This document shows positions 1 through 7,139 of a stretch of DNA of 22,891 bases, piece after piece. The DNA is from DASRFS01 sp035260725. GTDB lineage: Bacteria; Patescibacteriota; Microgenomatia; Levybacterales; UBA12049. The notes beneath the pieces were generated by a model. That model did no database searches, had not been told where the DNA came from, and worked only from the letters and a program-made list of their open reading frames with translations. Position 1 is the first letter of the stretch, and each line of letters starts with the position of its first letter. A program made the translations under genes and the position numbers. The stretch spans positions 1 to 22,891 of the forward strand of contig DATFUR010000022.1 of the NCBI GenBank assembly GCA_035260725.1, written 5' to 3'.

Positions 1-1
1 T

Positions 2-514
2 TTAGGCTTTATGTTTCCTCTGCCGTTTATCTTGATTGGTAATTTTTTAAGCAATTTCCCTCATAAGCACAGTAAGACTTTTTGGGGCAAAATATTGGCT
101 TTTGGAATTTTTCTTCTACTTTTTATATATAATCTCTACGGTAATCCCTTTAGATCCGAACCAAATAGACAAAAAGACCAGGTAAAAACAATCTCGCAAT
201 TTGTCATTTCGAAAACAGATAGTAAACCCTATAATTTTGCTCTTATAACAGATCACAATTCGGACCATGCTTATAGATATTATTTCCAAACTCTAGGGAA
301 ACCCGACATTAGAATGGAAAATATAATGAATGATCCCCAAAGAAAAACAGTTACGGATCAACTTTTAATTGTTTGCGAGAGCAGCGAGTGCCACCCTTTA
401 GGTTATCCTTCTTTTGAGGTTTCAAATTTTGGCAGAGCAGAAATCGCAGGAGAGTGGAACGTTTCTGTCGTAAAAGTCTTCAGACTTATTCACTATAGTG
501 GAAAAAAGAAGTAA
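2..514 (+). CDS. C-terminal part of a membrane protein, probably a GT-C glycosyltransferase (5' partial)
   Basis: The reading frame is open to the left edge, so this is the 3' end of a larger gene; the ATG at 11 is probably internal. What remains has a hydrophobic stretch near the window edge, a second clear membrane helix around residues 27-43 counted from that ATG, then about 120 soluble residues ending in a basic tail (SGKKK). Several membrane helices followed by a soluble C-terminal domain is the layout of GT39/GT83-type (PMT/ArnT-like) lipid-linked sugar transferases, common in CPR genomes, but the catalytic N-terminal half lies outside the window, so this is inference. The stop is 3 bases from the next gene, so the two are probably co-transcribed. 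Confidence 0.5.
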   Translation, partial: LGFMFPLPFILIGNFLSNFPHKHSKTFWGKILAFGIFLLLFIYNLYGNPFRSEPNRQKDQVKTISQFVISKTDSKPYNFALITDHNSDHAYRYYFQTLGKPDIRMENIMNDPQRKTVTDQLLIVCESSECHPLGYPSFEVSNFGRAEIAGEWNVSVVKVFRLIHYSGKKK

Positions 515-517
515 TCT

Positions 518-1462
518 ATGAAGATCGTAATTTTTAATCCTAAGGATAGTTTCACTTCTGAACAGCAAAAACAACTTTCGTCTCTCGGTACTGTTACATA
601 CACAAAAACTCGTGAGAGTCTTTCAATAGAGGAACTTTTAGCGATAGCAAAAGAGGCCGATGTTATTGGTTGTGATCCAGATCCATTGGGTGGATTTGAA
701 AAGGCTAAAGATAAACTTTCAAAAATCATTGAATCTTTGCCCAATTTAAAAGGTATATGTCTTTCAACGACTTCTTTTGGCTGGGTTGACCTTGAGCTTT
801 GTAAAAAAAGAGGAGTTTCAGTTAGTAATGTTCCCGGATATTCAAAGGAGTCTGTTGCTGAACAAGCAATCGCGTTTTTACTTGGAGCTGCGAAAAGAAT
901 TTTTGTTTCTGACAGACGAACACAGAAGGATAAATACTTTCTGGATCAAGGGTTTGAGCTAAAAGGGAAAACACTCGGAGTTATCGGTTTGGGTAACATA
1001 GGGAGTACTGTTGCAGAACTTGCAAAAGGAATTGGGATGAAAGTTATTGCTTACAATCGTAGTCCTAGAAAAATCAAAGACGTTAAGATGGTTTCACTTG
1101 ACCAACTTTTAAAAGAATCAGACGCAATTTCGCTTCACATAACTCACCAAGAAGCAAACAATAATATGATAGGCAGAGCCGAACTTGAAAAAATGAAAAA
1201 AGGGGTAATTATAGTAAATACTGTTGATAGAGAGTTGGTAGATGAGAAAGCAATGGCGGAAGCTTTAGAATCTGGGAAAGTTGATACGTATGTATACGAA
1301 GGAGAAGATCTAATACACACACCGCTTGCAGGATTGGAAAATGCAATCGGATTTAAAGGATTTGCTTGGTACACTAAAGAGGCTTTGGAAAATCTCTATT
1401 CAATCTGGGTTAGTAATTTGGTAGCTTTAGCAAAAGGCAACCCCCAAAATATTGTAAATTAA
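518..1462 (+). CDS. D-2-hydroxyacid dehydrogenase-family protein with degraded active site
   Basis: 314 aa with the layout of the NAD-dependent D-isomer 2-hydroxyacid dehydrogenase family (SerA, D-LDH, HprA): a flavodoxin-like N-terminal part, then a Rossmann core with GLGNIG at 157-162 and the usual helix after it. Family length is normal (310-330). Aligned by eye, the catalytic Arg of the usual N-T-A-R-G motif is Asp237 (NTVDREL), and the catalytic His of T-P-H is Gly281 (GFKGFAWYT). The catalytic Glu appears kept (E261/E263), and the segment before it is about three residues shorter than usual. The family assignment is secure. A normal dehydrogenase activity is doubtful; it may be a specialised or non-catalytic NAD-binding protein. 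No Shine-Dalgarno; it follows the previous stop by 3 bases and ends before a terminator. Confidence 0.85.
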   Translation: MKIVIFNPKDSFTSEQQKQLSSLGTVTYTKTRESLSIEELLAIAKEADVIGCDPDPLGGFEKAKDKLSKIIESLPNLKGICLSTTSFGWVDLELCKKRGVSVSNVPGYSKESVAEQAIAFLLGAAKRIFVSDRRTQKDKYFLDQGFELKGKTLGVIGLGNIGSTVAELAKGIGMKVIAYNRSPRKIKDVKMVSLDQLLKESDAISLHITHQEANNNMIGRAELEKMKKGVIIVNTVDRELVDEKAMAEALESGKVDTYVYEGEDLIHTPLAGLENAIGFKGFAWYTKEALENLYSIWVSNLVALAKGNPQNIVN

Positions 1463-1482
1463 ATCAAGCTTCCATTAAAAAA

Positions 1483-1517
1483 CCCCTGACTTCTTTTAAC
1501 GGAGGTGAGGGGCTTTT
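1483..1517. terminator. Bidirectional intrinsic terminator
   Basis: An 8-bp stem (CCCCTGAC at 1483-1490 with GTGAGGGG at 1505-1512, one mismatch) has TTTT on its right (1514-1517) and A6 on its left (1477-1482), which is T6 on the minus strand. It lies between the converging dehydrogenase gene and the minus-strand DUF5679 operon, so it can stop both transcripts. It is the only good intrinsic terminator seen in the window. Confidence 0.7.
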
Positions 1518-1520
1518 AAC

Positions 1521-1558
1521 TTCTTAAGAAAAATTCCGAGTACTCGGTTCTTAAGAAC
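1521..1558. repeat. Nested palindromes downstream of the DUF5679 gene
   Basis: Two copies of the self-complementary decamer TTCTTAAGAA (1521-1530 and 1548-1557) flank a perfect 12-bp palindrome CCGAGTACTCGG (1536-1547), with an extra AAATT on one side. The second decamer extends to the 12-bp palindrome GTTCTTAAGAAC (1547-1558), reaching the stop codon of the minus-strand DUF5679 gene. On the minus strand the central hairpin is followed by AATTTTT, so it may be a 3'-end hairpin or an early terminator. Confidence 0.6.
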
Positions 1559-1704
1559 TAGGCGGCTGTTCCAATCCTGTACATTCCTGTACCACAGACT
1601 GGGCATTTGCCTTTGAGAGCTGGTTTACCATTTTTCATAGTAACTTTTTCTGCGTTTGGATCGTCTCTCTTGGCTCTGCATTTAACACAATACATTGATG
1701 CCAT
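1558..1704 (-). CDS. DUF5679 small zinc-ribbon protein
   Basis: 48 aa, basic, with two CxxC knuckles: CVKC at 6-9 and CPVCG at 34-38, typical of a single-zinc ribbon. The core YCVKCRAK ... TMKNGKPALKGKCPVCGT ... RIG matches the DUF5679 pattern, a tiny family common in CPR and other bacteria with no firmly known role; a ribosome- or nucleic-acid-linked function is only a guess. It has by far the best ribosome binding site of the window: an 11-base AAAGGAGGTGA (1714-1724) nine bases before the ATG. That motif overlaps the stop of the upstream 76-aa gene (TAA at 1723-1725), so the two are probably translationally coupled in one operon. Confidence 0.85.
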   Translation of the reverse strand: MASMYCVKCRAKRDDPNAEKVTMKNGKPALKGKCPVCGTGMYRIGTAA

Positions 1705-1713
1705 AATAATAAT

Positions 1714-1724
1714 TCACCTCCTTT
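1714..1724 (-). promoter_or_regulatory. Strong Shine-Dalgarno of the DUF5679 gene
   Basis: AAAGGAGGTGA on the minus strand matches the 16S anti-Shine-Dalgarno almost completely. It fixes the DUF5679 start at 1704 and stands out because nearly all other genes here have no recognisable Shine-Dalgarno. Confidence 0.8.
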
Positions 1725-1953
1725 AATAAGAAATCCCGGGAATACTCACTAAGTGATTTTTTAAGCTGAAGAATAAAATTACTTGTAGTACCAGGACTAA
1801 AATTGTAAGCGTGAACGTTTTTTGCAAGTCATTTAATTGAAGAGCTGTTGTTTGGGAGGGTGTATAAGTTTTTGCGGAGGAAGATACAGACTGAAATTTA
1901 TAGAAATTTCTAGTGTCAGAAAGCAGTTTTTCTTTTCTAGTTTTTCTAGCCAT
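1723..1953 (-). CDS. Small single-pass membrane protein, unknown
   Basis: 76 aa. A basic N-terminus (MARKTRKEK) and a polar, Ser/Thr-rich region lead to one strongly hydrophobic helix at about residues 48-65 (FTLTILVLVLQVILFFSL), then a short tail. I do not recognise a named family, but small Lys/Arg-start one-helix proteins like this are common CPR hypotheticals. It is considered real because it has its own good promoter (TTGACA-N18-TAATCT) just upstream, and its stop is overlapped by the Shine-Dalgarno of the DUF5679 gene, indicating an operon. Function unknown; a membrane location is the only supported statement. Confidence 0.65.
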   Translation of the reverse strand: MARKTRKEKLLSDTRNFYKFQSVSSSAKTYTPSQTTALQLNDLQKTFTLTILVLVLQVILFFSLKNHLVSIPGISY

Positions 1954-1964
1954 GCTGTGAAGCT

Positions 1965-1994
1965 AGATTACACTATTGACAAGGCTAATGTCAA
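1965..1994 (-). promoter_or_regulatory. Promoter of the 76-aa/DUF5679 operon
   Basis: Minus-strand -35 TTGACA (1989-1994), 18-base spacer, -10 TAATCT (1965-1970). Predicted transcription start is about 1957-1958, only a few bases before the ATG at 1953. It is interleaved with the plus-strand promoter at 1976-2005. Confidence 0.65.
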
Positions 1995-2005
1995 GAGGCT
2001 AATAT
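1976..2005 (+). promoter_or_regulatory. Promoter of the DUF4446-secDF operon
   Basis: -35 TTGACA (1976-1981), 18-base spacer, -10 TAATAT (2000-2005). Predicted start is about 2012, some 5 bases before the ATG at 2018, so there is almost no leader. The two -35 boxes of this divergent pair form the inverted repeat TTGACA-N7-TGTCAA. Confidence 0.65.
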
Positions 2006-2017
2006 ATACGAATAACT

Positions 2018-2485
2018 ATGGTGTCCAATTTAATGTTGGGGGCAGCGGCGATTTTTTTTATTTGGCTGTTGATTTTGTCAATATTGATTTGGACTCTAAT
2101 TTCCCATTACAATAAACTAACACAGGGAGTAAGTGAAAAAACCCTAAAGTCTATTCTAGAAGACCTTTTAAAAGAAGTAAGTTTTTCGAGACGCGATCTT
2201 AATAACCTGAAAATACATTTCCAAAGACTCGAAAAAGAAGGTCAGTTGCATATACAAAAAGTTGGCCTTCTTCGTTTTAACCCGTTTAAAGATACAGGCG
2301 GAGACCAAAGTTTTATTTTGTCCTTAATAGATGGCAATGACACGGGAGTAATAATATCCGGTCTCTATTCAAGATCAGGTACCAGATGGTACGCCAAAAG
2401 AATCGTTAACGGTAAGTCTACGGAACACGATTTGTCGGAAGAGGAAAAGAAGGCTTTAGAGAAAGCGAAAGAAAAGAATGGATAA
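2018..2485 (+). CDS. DUF4446 family membrane-anchored protein
   Basis: 155 aa. An N-terminal membrane helix (about residues 7-28), a charged, probably coiled segment (about 30-75), then a small globular domain with the DUF4446 signature: VGLLRFNPF, TGGDQSF, the strands around GVIISGLYSRSGTRWYAK, and an Asp/Glu-Lys-rich tail (LSEEEKKALEKAKEK). The family is widespread in Firmicutes and CPR and its function is unknown. It is the first gene of the operon that carries secD and secF, is preceded by a good promoter, and overlaps the next gene by 8 bases. No Shine-Dalgarno precedes the ATG, which fits a nearly leaderless message. Confidence 0.85.
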   Translation: MVSNLMLGAAAIFFIWLLILSILIWTLISHYNKLTQGVSEKTLKSILEDLLKEVSFSRRDLNNLKIHFQRLEKEGQLHIQKVGLLRFNPFKDTGGDQSFILSLIDGNDTGVIISGLYSRSGTRWYAKRIVNGKSTEHDLSEEEKKALEKAKEKNG

Positions 2486-3650
2486 AAAAAAGATTATAAC
2501 AATCGCCTCAACAGCTGCTATATATATAGTGTCCGCTGCTATCTCCTATTTTGTATTTTCAAAACTACTTCCTTCAAAAAATGTCGTAAACGCACCTTTG
2601 CCTACTGCAAAAGGAGGACAAGGTCAAACTGTTTTTGATTCTACCGCTCCAAAAACCGAAAGCTGTCCCCTCAACGGTGTCTTATATTCAAAACAACAAA
2701 AAGACTGGTGGGTTCAGCACAGACCCTTGGGTATTATGATAGAAAACCATCAGGAAGCCAGGCCACAATCGGGCTTGTCTTTTGCCGACGTTATTTACGA
2801 AGCGGTTGCCGAAGGCGGAATTACAAGATTTTTATCTGTTTTTTACTGCCAGGATGCGGGTGTCGTCGGCCCGGTAAGATCTGCGCGAACTTATTTCCTG
2901 GATTTTATTTCCGAGTATGGTGATTCTCCTTTGTATGCCCACGTTGGAGGTGCAAATGCACCGGGGCCGGCAGACGCCTTGTCGCAAATAGACGATTATG
3001 GATGGGGAGGCCGCAATGACATGAACCAATTCTCTATCGGATTTCCTACATTTTGGAGAGACTACGACAGATTGGGCCACACCGTGGCAACGGAGCATAC
3101 TATGTATTCCACAACGGAAAAACTTTGGTCTTATGCAAAGGACTCCAGAAATTTGACCAATGTCGATAAAAAGGGTTTGTCATGGGACGATAGCTTCGTT
3201 CCTTACACATTTAAGGATGATGCTTCAGTTTCTCAAAGAGGACAGACTCAAACCATACATCTTGAATTTTGGAAAAGTATGCCCGATTATTTTGTAGATT
3301 GGCAGTATGATAAAGTCTCCAATACCTATAAAAGATTTAACGGAAAAACTGCGCATTTGGATAAAGATACAGGCGTACAGCTTGCCGCAAAAAACGTTGT
3401 TGTTCTATATATGCAAGAATTAAATGCAAACGATGGATATGAGAACAACGTACATCTCTTATATAGAGATAAAGGGACAGGAAAAGCAGAGGTTTATATG
3501 GACGGAAATAAAATACTAGGAACGTGGAGAAAAGATAAAAGAACTTCCCGCACTCTTCTCTTCGATGAAAATGGTAATTCCATAAAATTTGACAAGGGAC
3601 TAACCTGGTTTAGTATAATGCCAACCGACGGCACTGTAAAAGTTAATTAA
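2478..3650 (+). CDS. DUF3048 (YerB-like) exported/anchored protein
   Basis: 390 aa. Short basic N-terminus (MDKKK) and a membrane helix (about 6-28) that can be a signal anchor, then a large extracytoplasmic part. It shows the DUF3048 N-terminal pattern RPLGIMIENHQEARPQSGL ... ADVIYEAVAEGGITRFLSVFY ... VGPVRSAR, and a C-terminal half ending in the strand-rich GLTWFSIMP region typical of DUF3048_C. Firmicute relatives such as YerB are lipoproteins; here there is no lipobox Cys right after the helix, so an uncleaved anchor is more likely. Function of the family is unknown. It sits in an operon with SecD/SecF, which fits an envelope role but does not prove one. The start overlaps the DUF4446 stop by 8 bases. 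Confidence 0.88.
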   Translation: MDKKKIITIASTAAIYIVSAAISYFVFSKLLPSKNVVNAPLPTAKGGQGQTVFDSTAPKTESCPLNGVLYSKQQKDWWVQHRPLGIMIENHQEARPQSGLSFADVIYEAVAEGGITRFLSVFYCQDAGVVGPVRSARTYFLDFISEYGDSPLYAHVGGANAPGPADALSQIDDYGWGGRNDMNQFSIGFPTFWRDYDRLGHTVATEHTMYSTTEKLWSYAKDSRNLTNVDKKGLSWDDSFVPYTFKDDASVSQRGQTQTIHLEFWKSMPDYFVDWQYDKVSNTYKRFNGKTAHLDKDTGVQLAAKNVVVLYMQELNANDGYENNVHLLYRDKGTGKAEVYMDGNKILGTWRKDKRTSRTLLFDENGNSIKFDKGLTWFSIMPTDGTVKVN

Positions 3651-3651
3651 T

Positions 3652-4227
3652 ATGTTGCAAGATATTATTACATCAAAGGCAAGAATAAAACTTTTGGGAG
3701 TCTTTATGGCCGATCCCTCGCAAATGTACCACGTTAGAGAATTAGTTAGGCGAACGGGAGACGAAATAAACGCAGTGCGCCGCGAGCTGGCGTTCTTAGA
3801 AAAAAAAGGAATTTTAGAAAGAGAACCAAGAGCAAATAGAGTTTATTATTCACTTTCCAAAGCCTACGTTTTCTATTTTGATCTCCTAAGAGTGGGAGCC
3901 AAGACAATTGGCCTCGGAGCAGATATTCTAAAAAATAGAATAAAGCTTGGGAAGATAAAATATGCGATGTTTTCGGGTAAATTTGCCAGACGCATTAAAG
4001 ATAATCCCGACGAAGTGGACCTTTTAGTTGTCGGAACAGTTGTCTTGCCGGAGTTGTCTCTTTTGGTTCGGGACGAAGAGAAAAAAATAAATACGGAAAT
4101 AAATTATACCGTAATGACTGAAGAAGAGTTTAATTTTAGAAAGAAAAAAAGAGACCCTTTTATTACTTCAATTCTGTCCGGTTCGAGGATTATGCTAATT
4201 GGAGATGAAGAGTCGATGCTCTCATGA
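3652..4227 (+). CDS. Winged-helix regulator with degenerate nucleotidyltransferase-like domain
   Basis: 191 aa. The N-terminal about 70 residues form an ArsR/MarR-like winged helix: MYHVRELVRRTGDEINAVRR is the helix-turn-helix and the wing runs to NRVYYSLSK. The C-terminal half resembles the MNT-type nucleotidyltransferase fold, but key residues are altered: the usual GSxARG is SGKFARR (108-114) and the usual DxD is E-V-D (121-123). Fused wHTH-NTase proteins are frequent in CPR and archaea. The lost motif suggests a ligand- or partner-binding regulator rather than an enzyme. It starts 1 base after the DUF3048 stop and overlaps secD by 4 (ATGA), so it probably acts on this envelope/export operon or is simply carried in it. 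No Shine-Dalgarno. Confidence 0.75.
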   Translation: MLQDIITSKARIKLLGVFMADPSQMYHVRELVRRTGDEINAVRRELAFLEKKGILEREPRANRVYYSLSKAYVFYFDLLRVGAKTIGLGADILKNRIKLGKIKYAMFSGKFARRIKDNPDEVDLLVVGTVVLPELSLLVRDEEKKINTEINYTVMTEEEFNFRKKKRDPFITSILSGSRIMLIGDEESMLS

Positions 4228-5453
4228 AAAAACCCCGAGCAACGTTGTGGTTTATAATTTTCCTCACAATTGCCTCTATAATTATCCAACTTCCGATTGT
4301 TAAACAACTTAATTTTAGAAAGGGTTTGGATCTTGAAGGCGGCACCAGTATAACTTTGAGAGCGGATATGAATAATATCCCCTCAAGCCAGAGAGACACG
4401 GCGCTTGAATCGGCAAAAAATGTAATAGAAAGAAGAATAAATATTTTCGGTGTATCGGAGCCGATAATTCAAACCGCAAAGGCCAAAGATTATAGAATAA
4501 TTGTAGAGTTGCCGGGAGTTCCCTTAGACCAAGCTATGACGCTGGTAGGAACTACGGCAAAATTGGAATTTAGAGAAGTTGTAAAAGCAACAAGCTCTGC
4601 GGTTATACCGTATGAAAATACAAAAGAAACCGGACTAACAGGGGCAGATTTAAAAGACGCGCAGCCATCATTTGATTCACAAACCGGCCAACCCATTGTA
4701 CTTTTTAGGGTTGCGGACAAAAGTCAGGAAAAGTTTGCAAAAGTAACTCAAGGATTGATTGGCAAGCAAATGGCTATATATTTGGATAAACAATATATTT
4801 CAGCGCCAGTTGTTCAAAGTTCAATAAGAGACAGTGGACAAATAACAGGCGGATTTACAGCTCAAGCGACAAAACAACTTTCAGCACTATTAAATGCCGG
4901 AGCATTGCCTGTTCCGTTATCGGTTTTAAGCAGTCGCACTGTTGGTCCGACTCTTGGATTCACGTCTTTACAAAAAAGTCTTTTTGCCGGAGCCTTGGGT
5001 TTTGTAATTATAGTTATTTTTATGAGTGTTTTGTACGGAAGACTCGGAGTTTTGGCAAGCTTAGCTCTTATTATTTATGTTTTATTTGTTCTTTCCATTT
5101 TTAAATTAAGCTCGGCGACGCCCTATGGAATTACGTTAACTTTGTCAGGTATTGCCGGTTTTATTCTCTCTATTGGAATGGCGGTGGACGCAAATATTCT
5201 AATTTTTGAAAGAATGAGAGAAGAAGAAAGACACGGTCGAGACAAAAATGTAGCGACAGAGCTTGGTTTTTCAAGAGCATTTCCTTCAATTCGTGATTCT
5301 AATATATCTACCCTTATAACAAGCGCAGTTTTATATAATTTTGGAACAGGACCTGTTAGGGGATTTGCCTTAGTTTTGGCAATTGGAGTTTTGATTTCTA
5401 TGTTTTCGGCAATAGTCGTAACCAGAACACTCTTAAGATTTATTTATAGATAA
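4224..5453 (+). CDS. secD: Protein translocase subunit SecD
   Basis: 409 aa, an RND-type membrane component that helps SecYEG complete protein export using the proton gradient. First membrane helix at about 8-24, then the conserved D-L-x-G-G region (GLDLEGG, 34-40), a periplasmic P1 domain shorter than in E. coli, the NAGALPVPL segment just before helix 2, then five C-terminal helices. The proton-path motif GMAVDANILIFERMREE is intact, as are the RDSN and TGPVRGFA segments. Length is small for SecD (E. coli 615) but normal for Gram-positive-like and CPR forms. It overlaps the upstream regulator by 4 bases (ATGA) and secF follows after 1 base, the standard secD-secF order. Confidence 0.96.
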   Translation: MKKPRATLWFIIFLTIASIIIQLPIVKQLNFRKGLDLEGGTSITLRADMNNIPSSQRDTALESAKNVIERRINIFGVSEPIIQTAKAKDYRIIVELPGVPLDQAMTLVGTTAKLEFREVVKATSSAVIPYENTKETGLTGADLKDAQPSFDSQTGQPIVLFRVADKSQEKFAKVTQGLIGKQMAIYLDKQYISAPVVQSSIRDSGQITGGFTAQATKQLSALLNAGALPVPLSVLSSRTVGPTLGFTSLQKSLFAGALGFVIIVIFMSVLYGRLGVLASLALIIYVLFVLSIFKLSSATPYGITLTLSGIAGFILSIGMAVDANILIFERMREEERHGRDKNVATELGFSRAFPSIRDSNISTLITSAVLYNFGTGPVRGFALVLAIGVLISMFSAIVVTRTLLRFIYR

Positions 5454-5454
5454 C

Positions 5455-6330
5455 ATGAATATAATTGCAAAGAAAAATTGGTATTTCTTGATTTCACTTT
5501 TAATTATAGTTCCGGGAATAGTTTCTCTTGTACTGTGGCATCTTAATCTTTCTATAGATTTTACTCCCGGGTCAAAACTTACGTTCTTGGTTTCAGATAA
5601 AAATGATCAAACCAAAATCGAAGATGCTTTAAAAGCGGAAAATGTAAAAGTTTCAAATGTTGAAGTCTCAAATAATCTGGTCTCATACAGAACTGTGCCT
5701 ATTGATCAAGACAAAAATAAAAAAATTTTGGATAAGTTGGGAAATGGTATTAAAGAAGAAGAGTTTGAGACAATCGGCCCAACAATTGGTAAAGAAACTG
5801 CTGTAAACGCGCTTTGGGCTTTGGTTATAGCGTCAGTTCTAATTGTCCTCTATATTACCTGGTCTTTTAGACAAATCCCAAAACCCGCAAGTTCTTTTAG
5901 ATTTGGAATATGCGCAATAGCAGCTCTTATTCATGATGTTTTGGTTGTAGTTGGAGTCTTCTCGATTTTTGGACATTTTTATGGAGTTCAGATAGACAGC
6001 CTCTTTGTAACGGCACTTCTAACAATAATCGGATTTTCTGTCCACGATACAATTGTTGTTTTCGATAGGATAAGAGAAAATTTACTGCGAATGGGAAGTT
6101 CGGACTTTCCGCATGTTGTTAACGAATCAATTCTCCAAACATTGGTCCGGTCGCTTAGAACTTCGCTAACGGTAATCTTGGTTTTAGTTTCGCTTCTTTT
6201 GTTTGGCGGAGAAAGTATACGGTGGTTTGTTGTAGCGCTTTTAGTTGGAGTGGTTTCGGGAACTTATTCTTCAATCTTCAACGCCGCGCCTCTTTTGGTT
6301 TTATGGCAAGAATGGAAAGAAAAAAAGTAA
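5455..6330 (+). CDS. secF: Protein translocase subunit SecF
   Basis: 291 aa, partner of SecD in the SecDF export complex. N-terminal helix (about 10-30) followed by the family segment LSIDFTPGSKL (FxGG-like, here FTPGS), a short periplasmic domain, then five membrane helices. The signature GFSVHDTIVVFDRIREN (family form GYSLNDTVVVFDRIREN) holds the conserved Asp/Arg of the proton path, and SLRTSLTVILVLVSLLLFGG matches the R-T-x-x-T-S helix. Starts one base after secD. The 3' end overlaps possible starts of the next gene. Confidence 0.96.
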   Translation: MNIIAKKNWYFLISLLIIVPGIVSLVLWHLNLSIDFTPGSKLTFLVSDKNDQTKIEDALKAENVKVSNVEVSNNLVSYRTVPIDQDKNKKILDKLGNGIKEEEFETIGPTIGKETAVNALWALVIASVLIVLYITWSFRQIPKPASSFRFGICAIAALIHDVLVVVGVFSIFGHFYGVQIDSLFVTALLTIIGFSVHDTIVVFDRIRENLLRMGSSDFPHVVNESILQTLVRSLRTSLTVILVLVSLLLFGGESIRWFVVALLVGVVSGTYSSIFNAAPLLVLWQEWKEKK

Positions 6331-7139
6331 CAGAAACTTTAAAAACAAGATCCCTGGACCCCATGGACTTACCTTTTAGTGAGTCTGATCTTAAAAAAAG
6401 ATTTGATCTTGTTGTCTGTGATATAGATTACACTCTTGTTGATTTTGAGCCTGCCAATCAAGCAGGAATAAGAAAGCTTAAGGAATTTTTCGGAGAAAAG
6501 ATGGGGGAACAGATAGACATAATTTTTCAATTAGTACTTGAGGGGAATAGGAAAAGAGAAGACGAGCCTTGGGAACATAGAGAGGAATACGAGTCTCTTA
6601 TGGAAAAAGTCGCCGGGCTTCAACCGGTTACCTCAAAAACTTTTGGAGTTAAAGTTTGGAGCAGAGAGGCATATATAATAATCGCTGCCCAGGCAACAGG
6701 AGTAAATCTAGATAAAAAGAAAGTCGAAGAGGGCCGCGATATGTATTGGGAAGAGTTAAAAAATAATTATAGACTTTTCGATGGCGCTAAAAAGTTTTTA
6801 GATCTCCTGAAGACATTAAATATTCCACTGCTCTTGATGACTGGAAGTGACGCGGTTTTAAATGTAAACGATGATTTAACCTTAAATTATGATCCTGAAT
6901 TTTCAAAGCAATATAAGATGAGAAGGTTATCGGCAGACTTTCCAAATATCCCAACGATTATTGGAGACCCAATCGATAAACAGTATCCTGAATATTTTGA
7001 TAATCTTTTTGGAGTAGAAGTTAAAAAATTGGGTAATTTTTCTCCAGAAAGAACTCTCGTGATAGGAGATTCGGAAAAGGCGGACTTGATGTTTCCTAGG
7101 GAACGAGGTTATCCTACGTTACTAGTTGCCAGAGGTTAA
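6312..7139 (+). CDS. HAD-superfamily hydrolase
   Basis: About 275 aa if started at ATG 6312; ATG 6303 (3 aa longer) and ATG 6363 (17 aa shorter, beyond the secF stop) are alternatives, and none has a clear Shine-Dalgarno. HAD motif I is DIDYTLVDF (nucleophile Asp37 and acid Asp39 in this numbering), followed by a helical cap of about 100 residues. Motif II is LLLMTGSD, and motif III/IV is TLVIGDSEKADLMFPRERGY with the Mg-binding GDxxxxD. This is a haloacid dehalogenase-like phosphatase of unknown substrate. The start overlaps secF and it is the last gene of the operon, meeting the minus-strand 119-aa gene tail to tail with a 3-base overlap. Confidence 0.85.
   Translation: MERKKVTETLKTRSLDPMDLPFSESDLKKRFDLVVCDIDYTLVDFEPANQAGIRKLKEFFGEKMGEQIDIIFQLVLEGNRKREDEPWEHREEYESLMEKVAGLQPVTSKTFGVKVWSREAYIIIAAQATGVNLDKKKVEEGRDMYWEELKNNYRLFDGAKKFLDLLKTLNIPLLLMTGSDAVLNVNDDLTLNYDPEFSKQYKMRRLSADFPNIPTIIGDPIDKQYPEYFDNLFGVEVKKLGNFSPERTLVIGDSEKADLMFPRERGYPTLLVARG

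Noticed and set aside
1837..2115. 92-aa plus-strand frame across the divergent promoter region
   Set aside because: It covers both promoters and overlaps the DUF4446 gene in another frame; the sequence has no recognisable domain.
6222..6311. HAD protein starting at 6222 inside secF
   Set aside because: It would overlap secF by 109 bases, and the added residues are a shifted-frame translation of a SecF membrane helix with no HAD similarity.
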